Shown: positions 1 through 12,879, counted from the stretch's first letter. The stretch is 64,000 bases of DNA from Branchiostoma lanceolatum (GCF_035083965.1 NC_089725.1:27785925-27849924); one strand, 5' to 3'. A program made the numbers and translations. Notes: generated from the letters alone by a model not told the origin.

Positions 1-617
1 ACGGGAATATGGGCCACGGTCGATTGGGAGCCGGCAGCGGCAGCGATTCACCGCCGCGACGGGGGGAATCTGTTCCCGTGTCCTTTTGCTTCACCTGTAT
101 CAATTACTTTTTTATGGTGCGTGACCTTCCTCTCACTCCATTCACATCCACATTTAACATCGAGCTGGACCGACGTCGTCTGCAATTATGAAGGGCATTT
201 TTATAGGGCGATATGGGCACGGCCTGAAAACAAATGTCTATGGAGAACTCGGTAGAATTCGTCACGCGAAGTTATTTTGGGAGGAAATGTATTGTACTGT
301 TCTGTGCCATCTGTGGAAGCACATCTCAAACGAACAATACAAATGACGTGGAGTACATGTACACTTAACGCAAACGAATGCCCACTTGGTATACAAGAGT
401 TATAGTTACATGTACGTGGGGGCGTAATTCAACCATTAAAGGCGATAGGTGTTTACACTTTAAAGATTGGGCTGTCATTCCGGATCGTTAAACAATTTGT
501 CTATGTACCAGATCCTATCACAGCGCCCATAACCTAAACGCCCGTAGTTCATCTCTAATTCCCGTTAACAAATAGCTTCGAAGCTCATACTGAACCATGT
601 TCTGGTGTAAACTATTC
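1..617. other. intergenic, nothing recognised
   Basis: No coding exon, RNA gene or clear transposon end was recognised here. The only open frame (9-191) has no recognisable family. Confidence 0.5.
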
Positions 618-1033
618 AGTATCAGGGACAGGTATAACGAGTTCAGCACCAGGGACAGACACAACAGTGATAGTGTTCACAACGTTTAGCACCAGGAACA
701 GACACAACGGTGCTAGTGCACACAAAATTCAATACCAAGGACAGACACAACGGTGCAAGTGCATACAAATAATTCAATATCAGGGACAGACACAGCAGTG
801 CTAGTGCACACAACATCCAGTACCAGGGACAGACACAACAGTGCTAGTGCACACAACATCCAGTACCAGGGACAGACACAACAGTGCTAGTGCACACAAC
901 ATCCAGTACCAGGGACAGACACAACAGTGCTAGTGCACACAACACTCAGCGCCAGGGACAGACACAACAGTGCTAAATCTTATAGCGCACGCAACATTCT
1001 TTACCGGGGACAGACCCAATAGTGCTGGTGTAG
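618..1033. repeat. 43-bp minisatellite, about 10 units
   Basis: A direct tandem repeat built on the phrase CAGGGACAGACACAACAG followed by TGCTAGTGCACACAACA. The start of one unit at 861 and the next at 904 gives a 43-bp period. The central units (about 800-945) are nearly identical and the outer ones are diverged, the usual pattern of a minisatellite that turns over from its middle. It is contiguous with no unique spacers, so it is not a CRISPR array. Confidence 0.9.
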
Positions 1034-1619
1034 TCTTAACACCAATGAGACCATGCTGTGTTTGTGACAAAAGTGACTGAAACTAGTAACCAATCAGATA
1101 CAGTATAGCGATCAGACAACGTTCGTTAAACTGATCGGAAGAAAATGTGTGGTATTTAAGACCCTCAATTCCAAAAATCAGATTTATAAGCCATTGATCT
1201 ATGGATAGATGTTGTGGTTTTAACAGCTTAATGAGAGAGCGTAATAAGTGTTGTGATTGCACCAAAACGAGTCCTCATTTCCAGCGTAGATTAGGGGGAT
1301 TAAAGCAGTTAACGCCTGTTTGGATGATTCTTGTTACAGCAATTAACTATATAGATTTATCGGTTGTTTGTAATTGTGCTTAGTCACAAATCCGCTGTCA
1401 CCAGGGGATACACACCATCGTAGTTCATCAGGATATTCCATGTGCATCCTAGTTACCCCGTGTCATTGTTCATTGCACCATCCGTAATACAGTCCGCCCA
1501 TCATATGTCATGTCACTAAGTTGTTCATACTAAATACATGGAAACTGGCAAAACAAATTCTATTCAAGGGGGTCTGTTTGGTACTCATGACCTCACTCAG
1601 CCGTGGGTGTTTGGGTTTT

Positions 1620-1718
<99 letters not shown>

Positions 1719-1731
1719 GTCGTCGTCGTCG
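1620..1731. repeat. (ATC/TCA)n microsatellite with (TCG)n tail
   Basis: About 97 bp of pure trinucleotide TCA repeat is followed by about 15 bp of TCG repeat. It opens reading frames in several phases, giving poly-His, poly-Ile, poly-Met and poly-Asp strings that are not evidence of genes. The sharp switch from TCA to TCG suggests a point change later spread by slippage. Confidence 0.97.
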
Positions 1732-1732
1732 T

Positions 1733-4379
1733 AACTGCTCAGGCCGCCTTGAGGCGGATTACTAGCAGCTGCGCAAGTGTTAGTAACAGATGCAAACAAT
1801 GGGTAAAAAAAGGATGGCAAGTACAGTACATGTGCACAGAACTGGACAGGTGAAATTTTTAGTGATGTTAGTAATTACATATTTACATATGAACAAGGAC
1901 GGGGGGTAGCTTAATGCAGCGAAGCCCGTCCCAGGTCAATTTTGAACTTGGAGAGGGACTCCGCCTCCGCCACACTAGGCTTTCTATTAAACCTTTGCTG
2001 TTAACCTTTAGTTTAGCACTTTGAGGTAGCCGTTTGGTTACAGAGCTAGGCAGTGGAGACAGGGTTAAATGGGACCCAGAAAGGTGACAGAAAACCCGCA
2101 CCTTTGATGCCATGGTCAACTTTTGTAGACCTTCTAGTGATGCAAAACATTATTGCTAAGTCATATTCCCCGGTGCTGGACATTCGGATCAACTAGTGAT
2201 CCTAAGTTCGTACCCTGTTTTGTCTGACGCCCTATATTGTTAACTCAGGTCGTCTGCCGTTTCATTGTCAGCTTAACCTTGGACTTTACTGGTGACAGTT
2301 TGCCATTTCTCGAACTCCATCCTACTGCCCGTAACTTGCGGCTTAGATACCACCATAACCGAACACTTCAGCAGATGGCGAAGTCATTCTACCTGGTTGT
2401 TAAGAATATTCATGGCTGCGCAGTGGCTTGCACTGATCATCACAATATCGATTGGTTTATATGTGAGCTTTACTGGTCCTGGCGCCGCATGTCTTCTTCC
2501 AGACCTGCATCTTTCCGCCAGTTCATGGCCATGGCGAGGTGAATGCTCTCCTGCTTTTCTGTCTCTTTGGCTCTTTGTGGCCTTCGCGGTCTGGTGGTTT
2601 TTAATCATTGTCTGACGATATGCCATCAGTCATCATTTCCAGCGTTATCTGCAACTTTGTTGGAGAGCTGTCCCATAACTTATGTAACTCTCACGTGCAG
2701 TCTGGCCGCTCTCAATTTTCTGCCTCATTCATATCGTATGCCACTGAGGAAAGGCACTTCTCATTCTGCTGTTGTATCTTCAAAGGTAACCATTGTCTCA
2801 GCTAGCTTATGAAACAATATGAAACAAATCCCAAAGCATCTTGTTAAAGGTTAGTCAGGTTCTAATACGAAACCCTTGGAGACTTAACATCAGGCTCATC
2901 GCTGAGTTGAAGGATACGGGAGAAGTTTTCCGGGGGAGACGGTTGAGGAAATACTCACCACCACGTAGTTTGAATTAAGACAAATAGCCCACAGCCCTGA
3001 AAAGAAAACTTTTAATGACGTTTACGGGTGGCTAACAAAGAGAAAAAACATCTGTTCCATTACATTCTCAAAATGAATCGTTTCTACAGTCTGTTTAAAT
3101 CACCGTTAAAAAGAAGCACTCAGGCGTTGCAGTACCCCCTCTCTGTCTGCGGTTTCATCAACCGTTTGTCCCTATAGAGTTACAGCCCAGACAATGCGAG
3201 CTGATTGCGCGGAGGAAATCCTATTTCTTTCCAACTTCTCTTTGTCGTTACTACCACAAAAAGCAATCAATTCCTACAATGGGCTTTTAGCACTGATCAG
3301 TTGAAATTATAATCGATCAAGTTTCCCCAGCATATATTAAAAGACGGTTTCCTTGGTCTAAAGATGTATGAACGATGCAAGAAAAGAATACAAATTAGCC
3401 ACGAGCTGGACAATATATATATCATTCACAAAATCTAGCAGAACGGCTTAACTTTTGTAGCTTTTGAAGTTACCGACATTCCGTGTCTTTGCCAACAGCA
3501 ATTTCTCTATCACCATAACAGAAGCATTAAAGCATCTTACGCTAAGACGAGATTAAATCCTAGGATGAAGTTAAAAGGGTACAGAGATAGTTCCTCACAT
3601 GACAACATTCAGTAGACCGCTGAAAAACCCATAAATTCTTTATACCTACGCGATGGTTGCCAGAAGTACTCTTTATGGCCGCGGGTACAGGATTACAGCA
3701 GTAGCCAATGGACGCCGCTTGGATGTTACAAGCACATTCATCCTGATTGTCGTCTAATTTATTCAGATCCTGTCCTTGGAAATCATTATCCACTCAAACT
3801 TCCGCATCGGCGTCTGCAGACATCGTCATAAAACCGCAGATACTGCGGGCACACACATGGTTATCTTCACAACTGCATTAACTTAAATGATCCGACATTT
3901 GCAAAATAGCCTTTTTGTGTCTTTCATCTTGAGTCGTTCAATTATTTAGGGTAAATCCACAAAGTGCACACACAGGGGAATCGGTGATGAAATGCTCTGG
4001 CGTAACTCTGATGTCCGTTTGTCTCCATCGGGTAATCGCCACAGACGGTCAAGTTCGTAACTGTCGCGTGCTGTGGTCGAGGGATTAGTAACCCCGATTA
4101 TTGAACAGAAGGTCAGGGGGGTCTAAAACCCTTGCCTACTGTCAGTGTTTTACCCTCTTTCCGGAGTCTTTCGCAATGTCTGTGCTATAGTGACAGGTTT
4201 CATTCTAGTCTCAATTGTCAGTCTCGTTCAATTTGCTTGAGTTAGTTTCCTTGCTTTAGCAGCCAAGCATGACGCATGTGTGAATAAAACCACGAAGATT
4301 CACCACTCGTATAGATAGATACATAAATAAGTATAACAAGTAGACACTAGAAAGGCAACATTTGCGAGCAAATACAGCA
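1733..4379. other. intergenic, no gene recognised
   Basis: Overlapping open frames of 65-107 codons lie at 2237-2812 on both strands, but none shows a family motif or a convincing exon boundary. The rest is moderately AT-rich with no structure I can name. Confidence 0.45.
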
Positions 4380-5750
4380 TGTTTAGCCATACTTCTCGCC
4401 ATGCAAAAAAATGGACTGTCCCCAAATGGACCATTCTAAAATACTTCCACTAAAAAAAATGGATCACCCCAGTCCAAAATTGAGTTTAAAAACAATTAGT
4501 CTCTCCATACAGGAATGGAGTCTTCCAGTAGCACCTCAACACAATATGGACCAGTCCAAAACCATATCCACTTATTGATTAACAAATACACTTCTGCTAA
4601 CAAATGGACTTTTTCATTATTAAATCACTCCAGCTCAAAATTGAAATAAATAATTAAAGAATCCTCCCCTTGCAAGAATGGGATATTCCATGCCATCTCC
4701 ATGTAAACTAGACCAGTCGAAAAATATCCGCTCAAAATTACACTCTTGCGCATAATCAACCCAGTTCAAAATTGAATTAAAAAAGATCAACCCCAGGGAA
4801 GAAAGAAGTTTTCCATAGTATACATAATGATATATATGAAGATTTGACAGGAGAAGAATGAAATGTCCAAAAACAGCATATTTCAGCGATAGTATAGGTG
4901 AAATATAAAAACGTGACACCCCTTTGTTTGAATGCATGATTCAATAGTATACATTTTGGGTTGAAAATAACGAAACAAAAAAATGCTTTATTTTAAAAAT
5001 CGTTTTGAAAGGCTGTATGCCAAACATTTGAATGGGGGCCTGGGTGCATGACCAAGGCAGACACATGCCAAATTTCACATTATTTTGGTTTAATACATAC
5101 ATGTAGGAACTGGGGAAAGAGTGAACAAAGCCATGTAATCACTTGTCCTAGGAATTCCCATACCATATTTGGTATGAATCCTAACACACATGCGCCAGAA
5201 ATGCCAGATAATTAGATTAACTCAATTGGCCAATCAGGTGGTCGCAAGGCTCACAGCTGCAGGCAAGGCACTTGGGGTCACTGACCTTTAGGTCATATGG
5301 TCAGGCTCACAGGCCAGGTGCAGTTGGGGTCACTGACCTTTAGGTCATATGGTCAGATGAGGAAAATACCCAATGTTTTCCCTTAAAATACCCTGCAAAA
5401 TCGTATTTTGAAGTGATATATGCCAAAAGTGCGAATGGGGTTCTTTGAATATTTTGTTCAATGTACCCCTATAGCAAATTTCAGGTCATTTGGATGTATT
5501 TCCAGAACACAGGAGGCCAAAATGTACATTTTTGGTCAGAAAAACCTCAATAAAATCACTTTCAAGGTCAATATCGAAAAAATGAAAAAAAGTTGGTGGG
5601 TATTTGCCTATACTACCTTTGTACCAAATTTCAGGTCATTTGGTCAAAAAATGACAGAGATGATTCGATTTGAAGATTTGACAGGAGGAGAAGAAGGAGA
5701 AGAAACCTGAGTAAAAACATGCGTTGAGCCATACTAGATATGGCTAAACA
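4380..5750. mobile_element. 1.37-kb non-coding element with short terminal inverted repeats
   Basis: The left end starts TGTTTAGCCATA and the right end finishes with its reverse complement (TATGGCTAAACA); similarity extends a few bases further inwards. The interior is AT-rich with repeated ATGGAC-type phrases (4400-4640). A direct duplication of a roughly 35-bp block reading GGGGTCACTGACCTTTAGG occurs near 5276 and 5326. The open frames inside (4635-4937 minus, 5420-5710 plus) have low-complexity composition and look incidental. No target duplication was certain, so the superfamily is not assigned. Confidence 0.55.
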
Positions 5751-6449
5751 TAACTACATATCCCGTTTACGCAAAACTGCTGTGAAGAAGATGCTTTTGT
5801 TTTCACATGATCATACATATGCATTTATCTAATTTCTCCCAGTGTGATAATCCGTTTAAGCACGGTATCATCATATCAATAGCTGATTGCAAAACAACAC
5901 GCGGATAATTGTGATTTGTGTAGCTTTTGATACTAACACAAGTTACATTTCTTCATACTACGTGAGTAGAGCATAAAATATGATAGACAAAAATGGCAAA
6001 AACAGAAAAGTTCCTGTTGCTGTTGATAATGATGGTGAAAACCTATCAGCATTTGTAGTTGTAGAGTAGATCTTAAAGATACAACTATTCTCTCAATGAC
6101 GGCATTCATAAAAACACCTGGAGTCCTCTCCCAGGTCAAACCAGTATCCAGCCATCACACACCAGACGGTCAGACGTTATCACTAATCACTTCATGTAAC
6201 AATGGCGGAATGAGCGGACTTCACGGCCAAAGCCGTCTGCATTACTCATTGTCTATCAGTAACAATGCCTGGCGGAACCTGCCTGTATTATCTGCAGACT
6301 TATCGTGAACCCATCTCGCTTCTGGGTCGGCCGCGAGAATGAATCACAAGAAAATGAAGCGAAACGCTCTTATCTCCGCAGGCACTAAGTCGGAACCAAA
6401 CCTTTTAGTCCGCCTGGCAATTGATACTGTAGATGACTAATGGAGCAGA
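5751..6449. other. intergenic, nothing recognised
   Basis: Unique-looking sequence between the 1.37-kb element and the satellite-like array. No supported exon. Confidence 0.4.
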
Positions 6450-7219
6450 AACTCCTAACCGTTGTCGTGTGATCCCTTAACACTATTGCAGTTGGCAAGC
6501 TCGATCCCTTTTCCTGCCAACTCGGGGACATTGAGCAATCGTAGTTATAGCATATCGCTTTTGGCCCCGGATTAAATCAGTTTACTCCAGTAACCTCAAC
6601 ATGACAAACGCTCATCAAGTCAGTACATCTGATTACTGGATGTACTGCTGAATTGATAGGTCTTTATAGGAAACAGGGTTTTCAGGAGTAAATATGGGGG
6701 AGATCTAAAGGTGTGGCTTACACGGTAAACTCATCAGGCCTGATGGAAACAGCCATGGGACTTTACCAACTTTGAATATCTTCAATATGTCAAACCATAG
6801 CTGTAAGAAAACGTCAATGATGTTCGTATGATCCCTTAACACTATTGCAGTTAGGAAGCTCATCAAGTCAGTACATCTGATGTACTGGTCTGAATAGAAA
6901 ACAGGGTTTCAGGACTTAACCCGGGGAAGATCTAAAGGTGTGGCTTATATGGTAAACTCATCAGGCTCGGTGGAAACAGCTATGGAACTTTATTAACTTT
7001 GAATATCTGCAATATGTCAAACCCTAGCTGTGTGCAAACGTCAATGATGTTCGTATGATCCCTTAACACTATTGCAGTGAGGAAGCTCGATCCTTTTCCT
7101 GCCAACTCAGAGACATTGAACGCTCATTGTAGACATTGAAGTTATAGCCAGAAGCAGTTTGGCTCAGTCTTATATCCGTTTGCTCCAGTAACCTTCCCAT
7201 GACGACAAACACTCATTAA

Positions 7220-8124
7220 GGTGGAGTACAGGCATGTGGCAGCACATTTTCAACAAAAATATTTAGACAAGACAACCATCTGATTTGTTAGATGTATAGG
7301 TCTATTTTCATTATCTGGCATCATTTTCCTACATAGGTTATAAGTTTACTGCAAACTTCAAGGGCAAAGTTGCAGTTTCCAACGTCCTGGCTGGGTGCCG
7401 ATACCATTTGGAACAGCCTGACCAATCAGGGGCCTCCATTTTGGCTATTCCCTCCCTCCCTCTGGAAAGCTGGATTCTCTGGCCTGGCTGTAAACACTGC
7501 TCTGACTGTCAGATAGTGTGTTTGCAGAGGTTATTGACCCGTATGTCACTGTTAGTGCTTTCATGATTGGGAAAAAAGCAAATAATGGCGATTTGGGGTC
7601 ATTTTACGATTACTAAATGCCAATTTTATTAATACTACCTCTACAGCATGATTCTAGAAGCAAAAGTTTGACAAAACTGTATATGATAGGGCAGAAAAAG
7701 AAATGCTGTTCTGAGGTTTACCACCTGATCTTGCCTCTCACGGGTGGCATAAGCATTTTGATACTTTGATAATGTGTGAGGGCCCACAGAAGGAGGTTCT
7801 CATAAAATTATTGAAAAAAATTCACCAAAAATTAATTTAGAAAGATATCAAAAAAGGAGCCCGTGTATTGACCAATGGCATTATTATGCATCTGTCCCTA
7901 AAATATTAGCTTTGTACATTGGATCGTTAGCGAGGAAAACCCACTTTTGTAAAAAGGGGCAGGGCCCTGTTATTGTTGATGACGTCATCATGACGTCATA
8001 AAAATTTGCATAAATTATTGTCTTGCACAGAGGTACTTGGAGAAAAAAAATCAAGAGCCACAAGTAACACTATATAGTATTTTCAAGACATCCCAGAAGT
8101 GCTGCCGCATGCCTGTACCCCACC
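7220..8124. mobile_element. 905-bp non-autonomous TTAA-flanked element (piggyBac-like)
   Basis: Both ends carry an inverted repeat of about 26 bp, with the left reading GGTGGAGTACAGGCATG and the right its reverse complement with two differences. TTAA sits immediately outside at 7216-7219 and 8125-8128. Joining the flanks restores the phrase CTCATTAAGCCAGTACATC of the surrounding array, which other array units carry uninterrupted as CTCATCAAGTCAGTACATC, so the empty site is visible in the same window. Exact TTAA duplication is characteristic of piggyBac transposons. No transposase frame is present, so it would need a helper element. Confidence 0.85.
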
Positions 8125-8260
8125 TTAAGCCAGTACATCTGATGTACTGGATGTACTGCTGAATTGATAGGTCTTTATAGGAAACGGGGTTTTCAGGACT
8201 AAACCTGGGGGAGATGTAAAGGTGTGGATTACATGGTAAACTCATCAGGCTCAATGGAAA

Positions 8261-8422
8261 TAGCCTGGAATCCATCCTATTTAGCTTCCGGCCGCTACCC
8301 TAGCTCCGCTGCGCTACCCAAGCTCCGCTGCCTGGCCAAATATTTGGCCAGGCAGCGGAGCTTGGGTAGCGCAGCGGAGCTAGGGTAGCGGCCGGAAGCT
8401 AAATAGGATGGATTCCAGGCTA
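8261..8422. mobile_element. perfect 162-bp palindromic element with 9-bp target duplication
   Basis: The two 81-bp arms are exact reverse complements with no spacer, the centre lying between 8341 and 8342. The ends read TAGCCTGGAATCC and its complement. The direct repeat CAATGGAAA flanks it on both sides (8252-8260 and 8423-8431), and other units of the host array have a single copy of the equivalent phrase, so this is an insertion. A 9-bp duplication is typical of Mutator-like (MULE) transposons; assignment to that group is inference. Perfect arms suggest a young insertion or arm correction. Confidence 0.9.
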
Positions 8423-9573
8423 CAATGGAAACAGCCATGGGACTTTATCAACTTTGAATATCTACAATATGTCAAACCATAGCTGTAAGAAAACGTCAAT
8501 GATGTTCGTATGATCCCTTAACACTATTGCAGTTAGGAAGCTCGATCCTTTTCCTGCCAAATCAGGGAGTATTGAACACTCATACTTATAACATAGCTCA
8601 GCTTATATCCTATTGCTCCGGTAACTTTACCATGACTAACACTCATCCAGTCAGTACACGACTGGTGAATTGATATATCATAATGGGAAATAGGGTTCCG
8701 GAACTAAATCTGGGGGAGATCTCAAGGTGTGGCTTACATGGTAAACTCATCAGGCTTGATGGAAACAGCCATGGGACTTGATCAACTTTGAATATCTATA
8801 ATATGTCAAACCTTAGCTGTAAACAATGGTATTCGTAAGATCCCTTAACACTAACGCAGTTAGGAACATCTATGATTTGTCTTGCCAACTCAGACAGGGG
8901 ATATTGATCCCCCCCCCCCTAGTTAGGAGATATTGAACACTCGTAGTTATAGCATAGCGTATTTGGGCCCCAGATTAAGTCGTTTTGCTCCAGTAACCTA
9001 ACAATGACAAAACATTCATCAAGTCATGACACGTCAGGTCATCTTATGTACTCTTGTATTTATGTGTCCTAGTGGAAAAACGGGGGTTCCAGGACTAAAC
9101 CGAATTGAGATCTAACAGTCATGGCACATGGTAATTTTACTTTGTCAAGTTTGAATATTTACAATATATTAAACCCTAGCTATAATCAAACGTCAATGGT
9201 GTTCGCATAATCCTTCAACAGTATTACAATTAGGAAGCTCTATCACTTTCCCTGACAACTCAGAGGTTATTGAGCACTCGTAGTTATAGCATAGTGCAGT
9301 TTAAATTTGGCCCGGGGTTAAATCCGTATGCTCCCGGAGTAACCTCAACATGACAAACACTCATCAAGTCAGCACAGCTGATGTACTCTTGAATTGATGT
9401 GTCCTAATAGGAAACGGGAGTTCAGGAGTAAACCTAGGGGAGATCCCAAAGTGCGACTTGCATGTTAAACTCATCAGACTTGGTGGAAACAGTCATGGCA
9501 CTCAGGAGTACTACTTTATCAACTTTGACTATCTACAATATGTCAAACTCTAGCTGTAGGCAAACGTCAATGA

Positions 9574-9969
9574 TGTTCATTTCTGACCCATGTCCGGTTT
9601 GCTGGTGCTGATGAGGAAGAGAAGAAGACTGATGACGCTGCAGTTTTTCAGCTGCATCAGCTGCATCATCTGTATCTATGCCTTCTCCCTGCTGACATGT
9701 TGAGGGCGATCCGTAGCCAGCAGATACCAGGTTCACGATGGACCACCAAACTGAAAGTAGTCTACAAACTGAGCAAAGATGAAGGTTTGGGATTATCAGC
9801 GCAGCAACGACGTTGTAATGAGACCATGTATGCGGTACATTTCCTGAGTTGCCAAACTATCCAGACAGGCCTTGAGGCCAACCCCGTTACGAACCAAGGG
9901 AACTACACACTAGCGAGATACGCTGCTGTCAATATGTCCACAGTGGTTGTCAGGAGGGAATGTCATTGA
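9574..9969 (+). CDS. unrecognised open frame of 131 codons just beyond the satellite array
   Basis: The frame is open from a stop at 9571 to the stop at 9967-9969; the first ATG is at 9697, giving 90 residues. The upstream part is rich in Asp, Glu, Lys and in Leu/His, and the rest is mixed composition without low complexity. It begins exactly where the tandem array stops, which could mean the array invaded a gene or that this is the edge of another repeat. I recognise no domain, signal peptide or membrane segment. It could be a terminal exon, a transposon fragment or chance. Confidence 0.2.
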   Translation, partial: CSFLTHVRFAGADEEEKKTDDAAVFQLHQLHHLYLCLLPADMLRAIRSQQIPGSRWTTKLKVVYKLSKDEGLGLSAQQRRCNETMYAVHFLSCQTIQTGLEANPVTNQGNYTLARYAAVNMSTVVVRRECH

Positions 9970-11566
9970 TAGTAACGTGGAAACAGCACAGTCTGACGCA
10001 TCATGTGTGCTGAACTTAGCAATTAGACTCCGGTTGGTGCCTGATGATGAATTGAACCAATGTTGTGTACTCCCTTTACAAATTTAGACAAACAGATACT
10101 CGAAAATGAACACTGGTTGCTAACATTTTAATCGTATTTTGACCATTTGAATGTGTTTTTGTCGAACTCCAAACTGTACTTTTTGTGCGCTGTGCCTTGT
10201 CCTACTCTATGCTTAATTGGCTGGTAGTATTAGCAGCAGTGACAGTAGTACAAATTCATTCAAGAACACGAAAGTTAAAAAAAAACAATCACATCTATTT
10301 TCATAAGGGAAAACAGACAGAAATATTTCGTGACGTTTGTCATACCCTACATGGACCGTCTCGACATGTGTCCCAATCGATGGAACACTATCAACAGCTT
10401 TTTCCAGCTTGATCCCTGCGCCCCGTGTGGAATTCCCGTAACCTAACGTTTTAAGAGGTTACCCCCCAAAAGGAATTGGCCTATTACAAGCAATTACCCC
10501 GCTTGCGTTGCAGCCCCCGGGAAAGGATCAGTCTATTGATCCCTCGGTTTGCCCCAATAGTGGGGAATGTTGTTCCAAGACGCGACGGGTAATCCCAGCA
10601 CCAAATCCCCCGGCTTTAACGACCTTATAGAAGATGATAGCATCGAGCCGTGGTGTCATCTAAGATGTCAACCTTTTGACTTCAAAGAAAATGCTGTATT
10701 TCTGTGCCAGCATGAGAAAATAACGAAGATGTGATCAACCAAATGTTCTTTTGTAATGAATCAATCTGACGACTTGTCCATTTCATTTTTCAACTACATC
10801 ATACAAATGAATTTATAATTTCAATCATGACAATCAACAGTTCAAGTTGACCAGACGGCAAACATACGATTGCAAACTTGCGTGGAAGAGAAGAGCGCAG
10901 ACTAACACTTTGGGAAAAACTACATGACTATCACTACACGACGTTAATCGAAAGCCATAGTTGTAATATGTTGTAAACTTTGATTTACAAATTCTGACGC
11001 TCACTACTCGAGCTCCAAACCTGGAATAGTGATCAGTGCCTGTGCGATGCTTTGGTTGTTCCATCGGCTGAATTGCCAGTCATGTTCCACGATATCGTCA
11101 CTAATTTGGACTCGAATGAGGTGATTTTACTGCATCTTTTTCCGCCTTACAGATGTCTAGCTAAGAGATATTCTAGTTCTTTAAACGGACTATCCTGTGG
11201 TTTATACCTCGCTATGGATTGCGAGGCGTAATGACAACCTCTCCAAATTGCTCGAGGCTGCTTTCTCAGGCGTCGCCACTTTGTCTGGGCGCGCTGAGCA
11301 GGCAGCGTTATCAGCGACGAGGTAGTGAATACTGTTTCCAACTGTCTTTCCAAACTTCCAATTTGCTTTGACGAACCATAAGTTTTGGCAGGTTTGTCTT
11401 TTGGTGTTTCCGACAAACCTGATGGGGCAGATAACATAAGATTGCACCACTTCGACCGAACGTATCGCATAAGGTCTGTCAAATTAATCTGTCCGGATAT
11501 ACAGCTTGAACTGTTCAGTACAAACTTGGCGTGTTACGCCATGAGGCGGTTTCCCGGGTATGCAAT

Positions 11567-11570
<4 letters not shown>
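9970..11570. other. intergenic, no gene recognised
   Basis: Several short open frames occur on both strands (for example 11147-11482 minus) without recognisable families. Nothing else was identified. Confidence 0.4.
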
Positions 11571-11601
<31 letters not shown>

Positions 11602-11660
11602 CAGACAAACAAACAAACAAACAAACAAACAAACAAACAAACAAACAAACAAACAAACAA
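11571..11660. repeat. (ACAG)n-(ACAA)n compound microsatellite
   Basis: About eight ACAG units are followed by about fourteen ACAA units. The poly Lys-Gln-Thr-Asn and Cys-Leu-Phe-Val frames in this interval are products of the repeat. Confidence 0.97.
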
Positions 11661-12679
11661 GTACAGATCGTTTTCGGGTATATCTAAGGCTGATATCCCG
11701 TCTATAGTTTTCAAACGTCGTGTCGGAAAAGATATCGCATGAAACGGACGAAATCCTGATGCAACGTTGACAAAACATTCAGCAGAAACCTTACTAATTT
11801 CTATCAGTGTAACTATGCAAGACAACAACTCCTTTACAATAACATGCCTGATTTCACATTGCAACTGAGGTACCATGCTGTCATTGGTTAAGAAGAGGTG
11901 TCTAGTCATTGCTGACAGTTACCTTTGTCACTGATTGATAAAAATAAACAACTTACGAGCCAGGCAGATCGACCAGAGTCCCGCGCATGCGTATTACGTT
12001 TTGGAACAGTGTTGGCTCAACGACACTCACCTTTTCAAATTCTATACAGCCTAGCTTTACCCAAGCCGATCAGCTATACCAGGGAAAAGTAAAAACCTAC
12101 ATTTACGTCAAGACATCGTCCCATTATGTCATGGTTGCAAATTACATCTTCAGATTAGTAATTGTTGATATTTGCTTGGGGGGAAAAGTGGCCGCCGGCT
12201 AACCGGAGCTTTGGCGACATTCTTCCATGTTCCACTAATTACTGTCTGGCATCTAGGGCCGCGCAAATTGGCACAGAACGCAGAGATGACGTGCAGTAAA
12301 ATCAGACTTGGTTTGGGAGACCATCATTTTTTACCTTCTGTGTTCCAAGACTAACAAATCTACGCGTCCATGCGTACATAGATAGAGTTATGTGCCTGTA
12401 AACTGTATGTCCTCTCCCGACACTCAACTTTACAGACCGGCTTCAAACGCTTTTCTACAAGGATTGAAACTGGAACTAGTTCAACTTTGCCTGGGGGACT
12501 AGACATAACATCGGCACGCTATATCGTTTTCCTTTACAACTGCAGATTACGCATACACAGACATGTTTTTCCTTAAGAAGACTTATAGTGTCATGGCGCT
12601 TAAGGGAGCTTCACGTAACGCTCTTTTAAGATTAGCCAATTGATGTCTTCTGTTTAGGGCCCTGCAAATTGGCACAGAT
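11661..12679. other. intergenic, no gene recognised
   Basis: A phrase GGGCC(G/C)(C/T)GCAAATTGGCACAGA occurs at about 12256 and again at about 12657, a small dispersed duplication. No exon is supported. Confidence 0.4.
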
Positions 12680-12837
12680 GCGCGCGTGTGTGTGTCTCTC
12701 TGTCTCCTCTCACTCTCTCATTGTGTGCGCGCGCATGTGTATGTGTGTGTGTGTGTGCGTGCGTGTTTGTGTAACTTTTTGCTTGTACATGTGTGTATGT
12801 GTGAGCGTCTGCGTGCGCGTTTGTGTATTTAATTGCT

Positions 12838-12879
<42 letters not shown>

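Larger units (their letters stand above)
6450..9575. repeat. diverged tandem array of about 330-375-bp units
   Basis: The phrase GATCCCTTAACACTATTGCA or a clear derivative recurs at about 6471, 6830, 7057, 8512, 8839 and 9209. Other recurring phrases are GTAAACTCATCAGGCT, ATGGAAACAGCCATGGGACT and AACGTCAATGATGTTCGTA. After removing two later insertions (7220-8124 and 8261-8422) the unit spacings are about 359, 227, 375, 327 and 370 bp, so one unit is truncated. The array ends within a partial unit near 9575. Divergence between units indicates an old satellite-like tandem repeat. Confidence 0.85.

Noticed and set aside
618..1033. possible CRISPR array
   Set aside because: Units are contiguous 43-bp repeats with no unique spacers, in eukaryotic DNA.
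1508..1853. poly-Met, poly-Ile, poly-His and poly-Asp frames
   Set aside because: Products of the TCA trinucleotide microsatellite.
5420..5710. 96-codon frame ending in an acidic tail
   Set aside because: Lies inside a 1.37-kb inverted-repeat element; low-complexity Lys/Phe composition and internal duplication suggest non-coding repeat.
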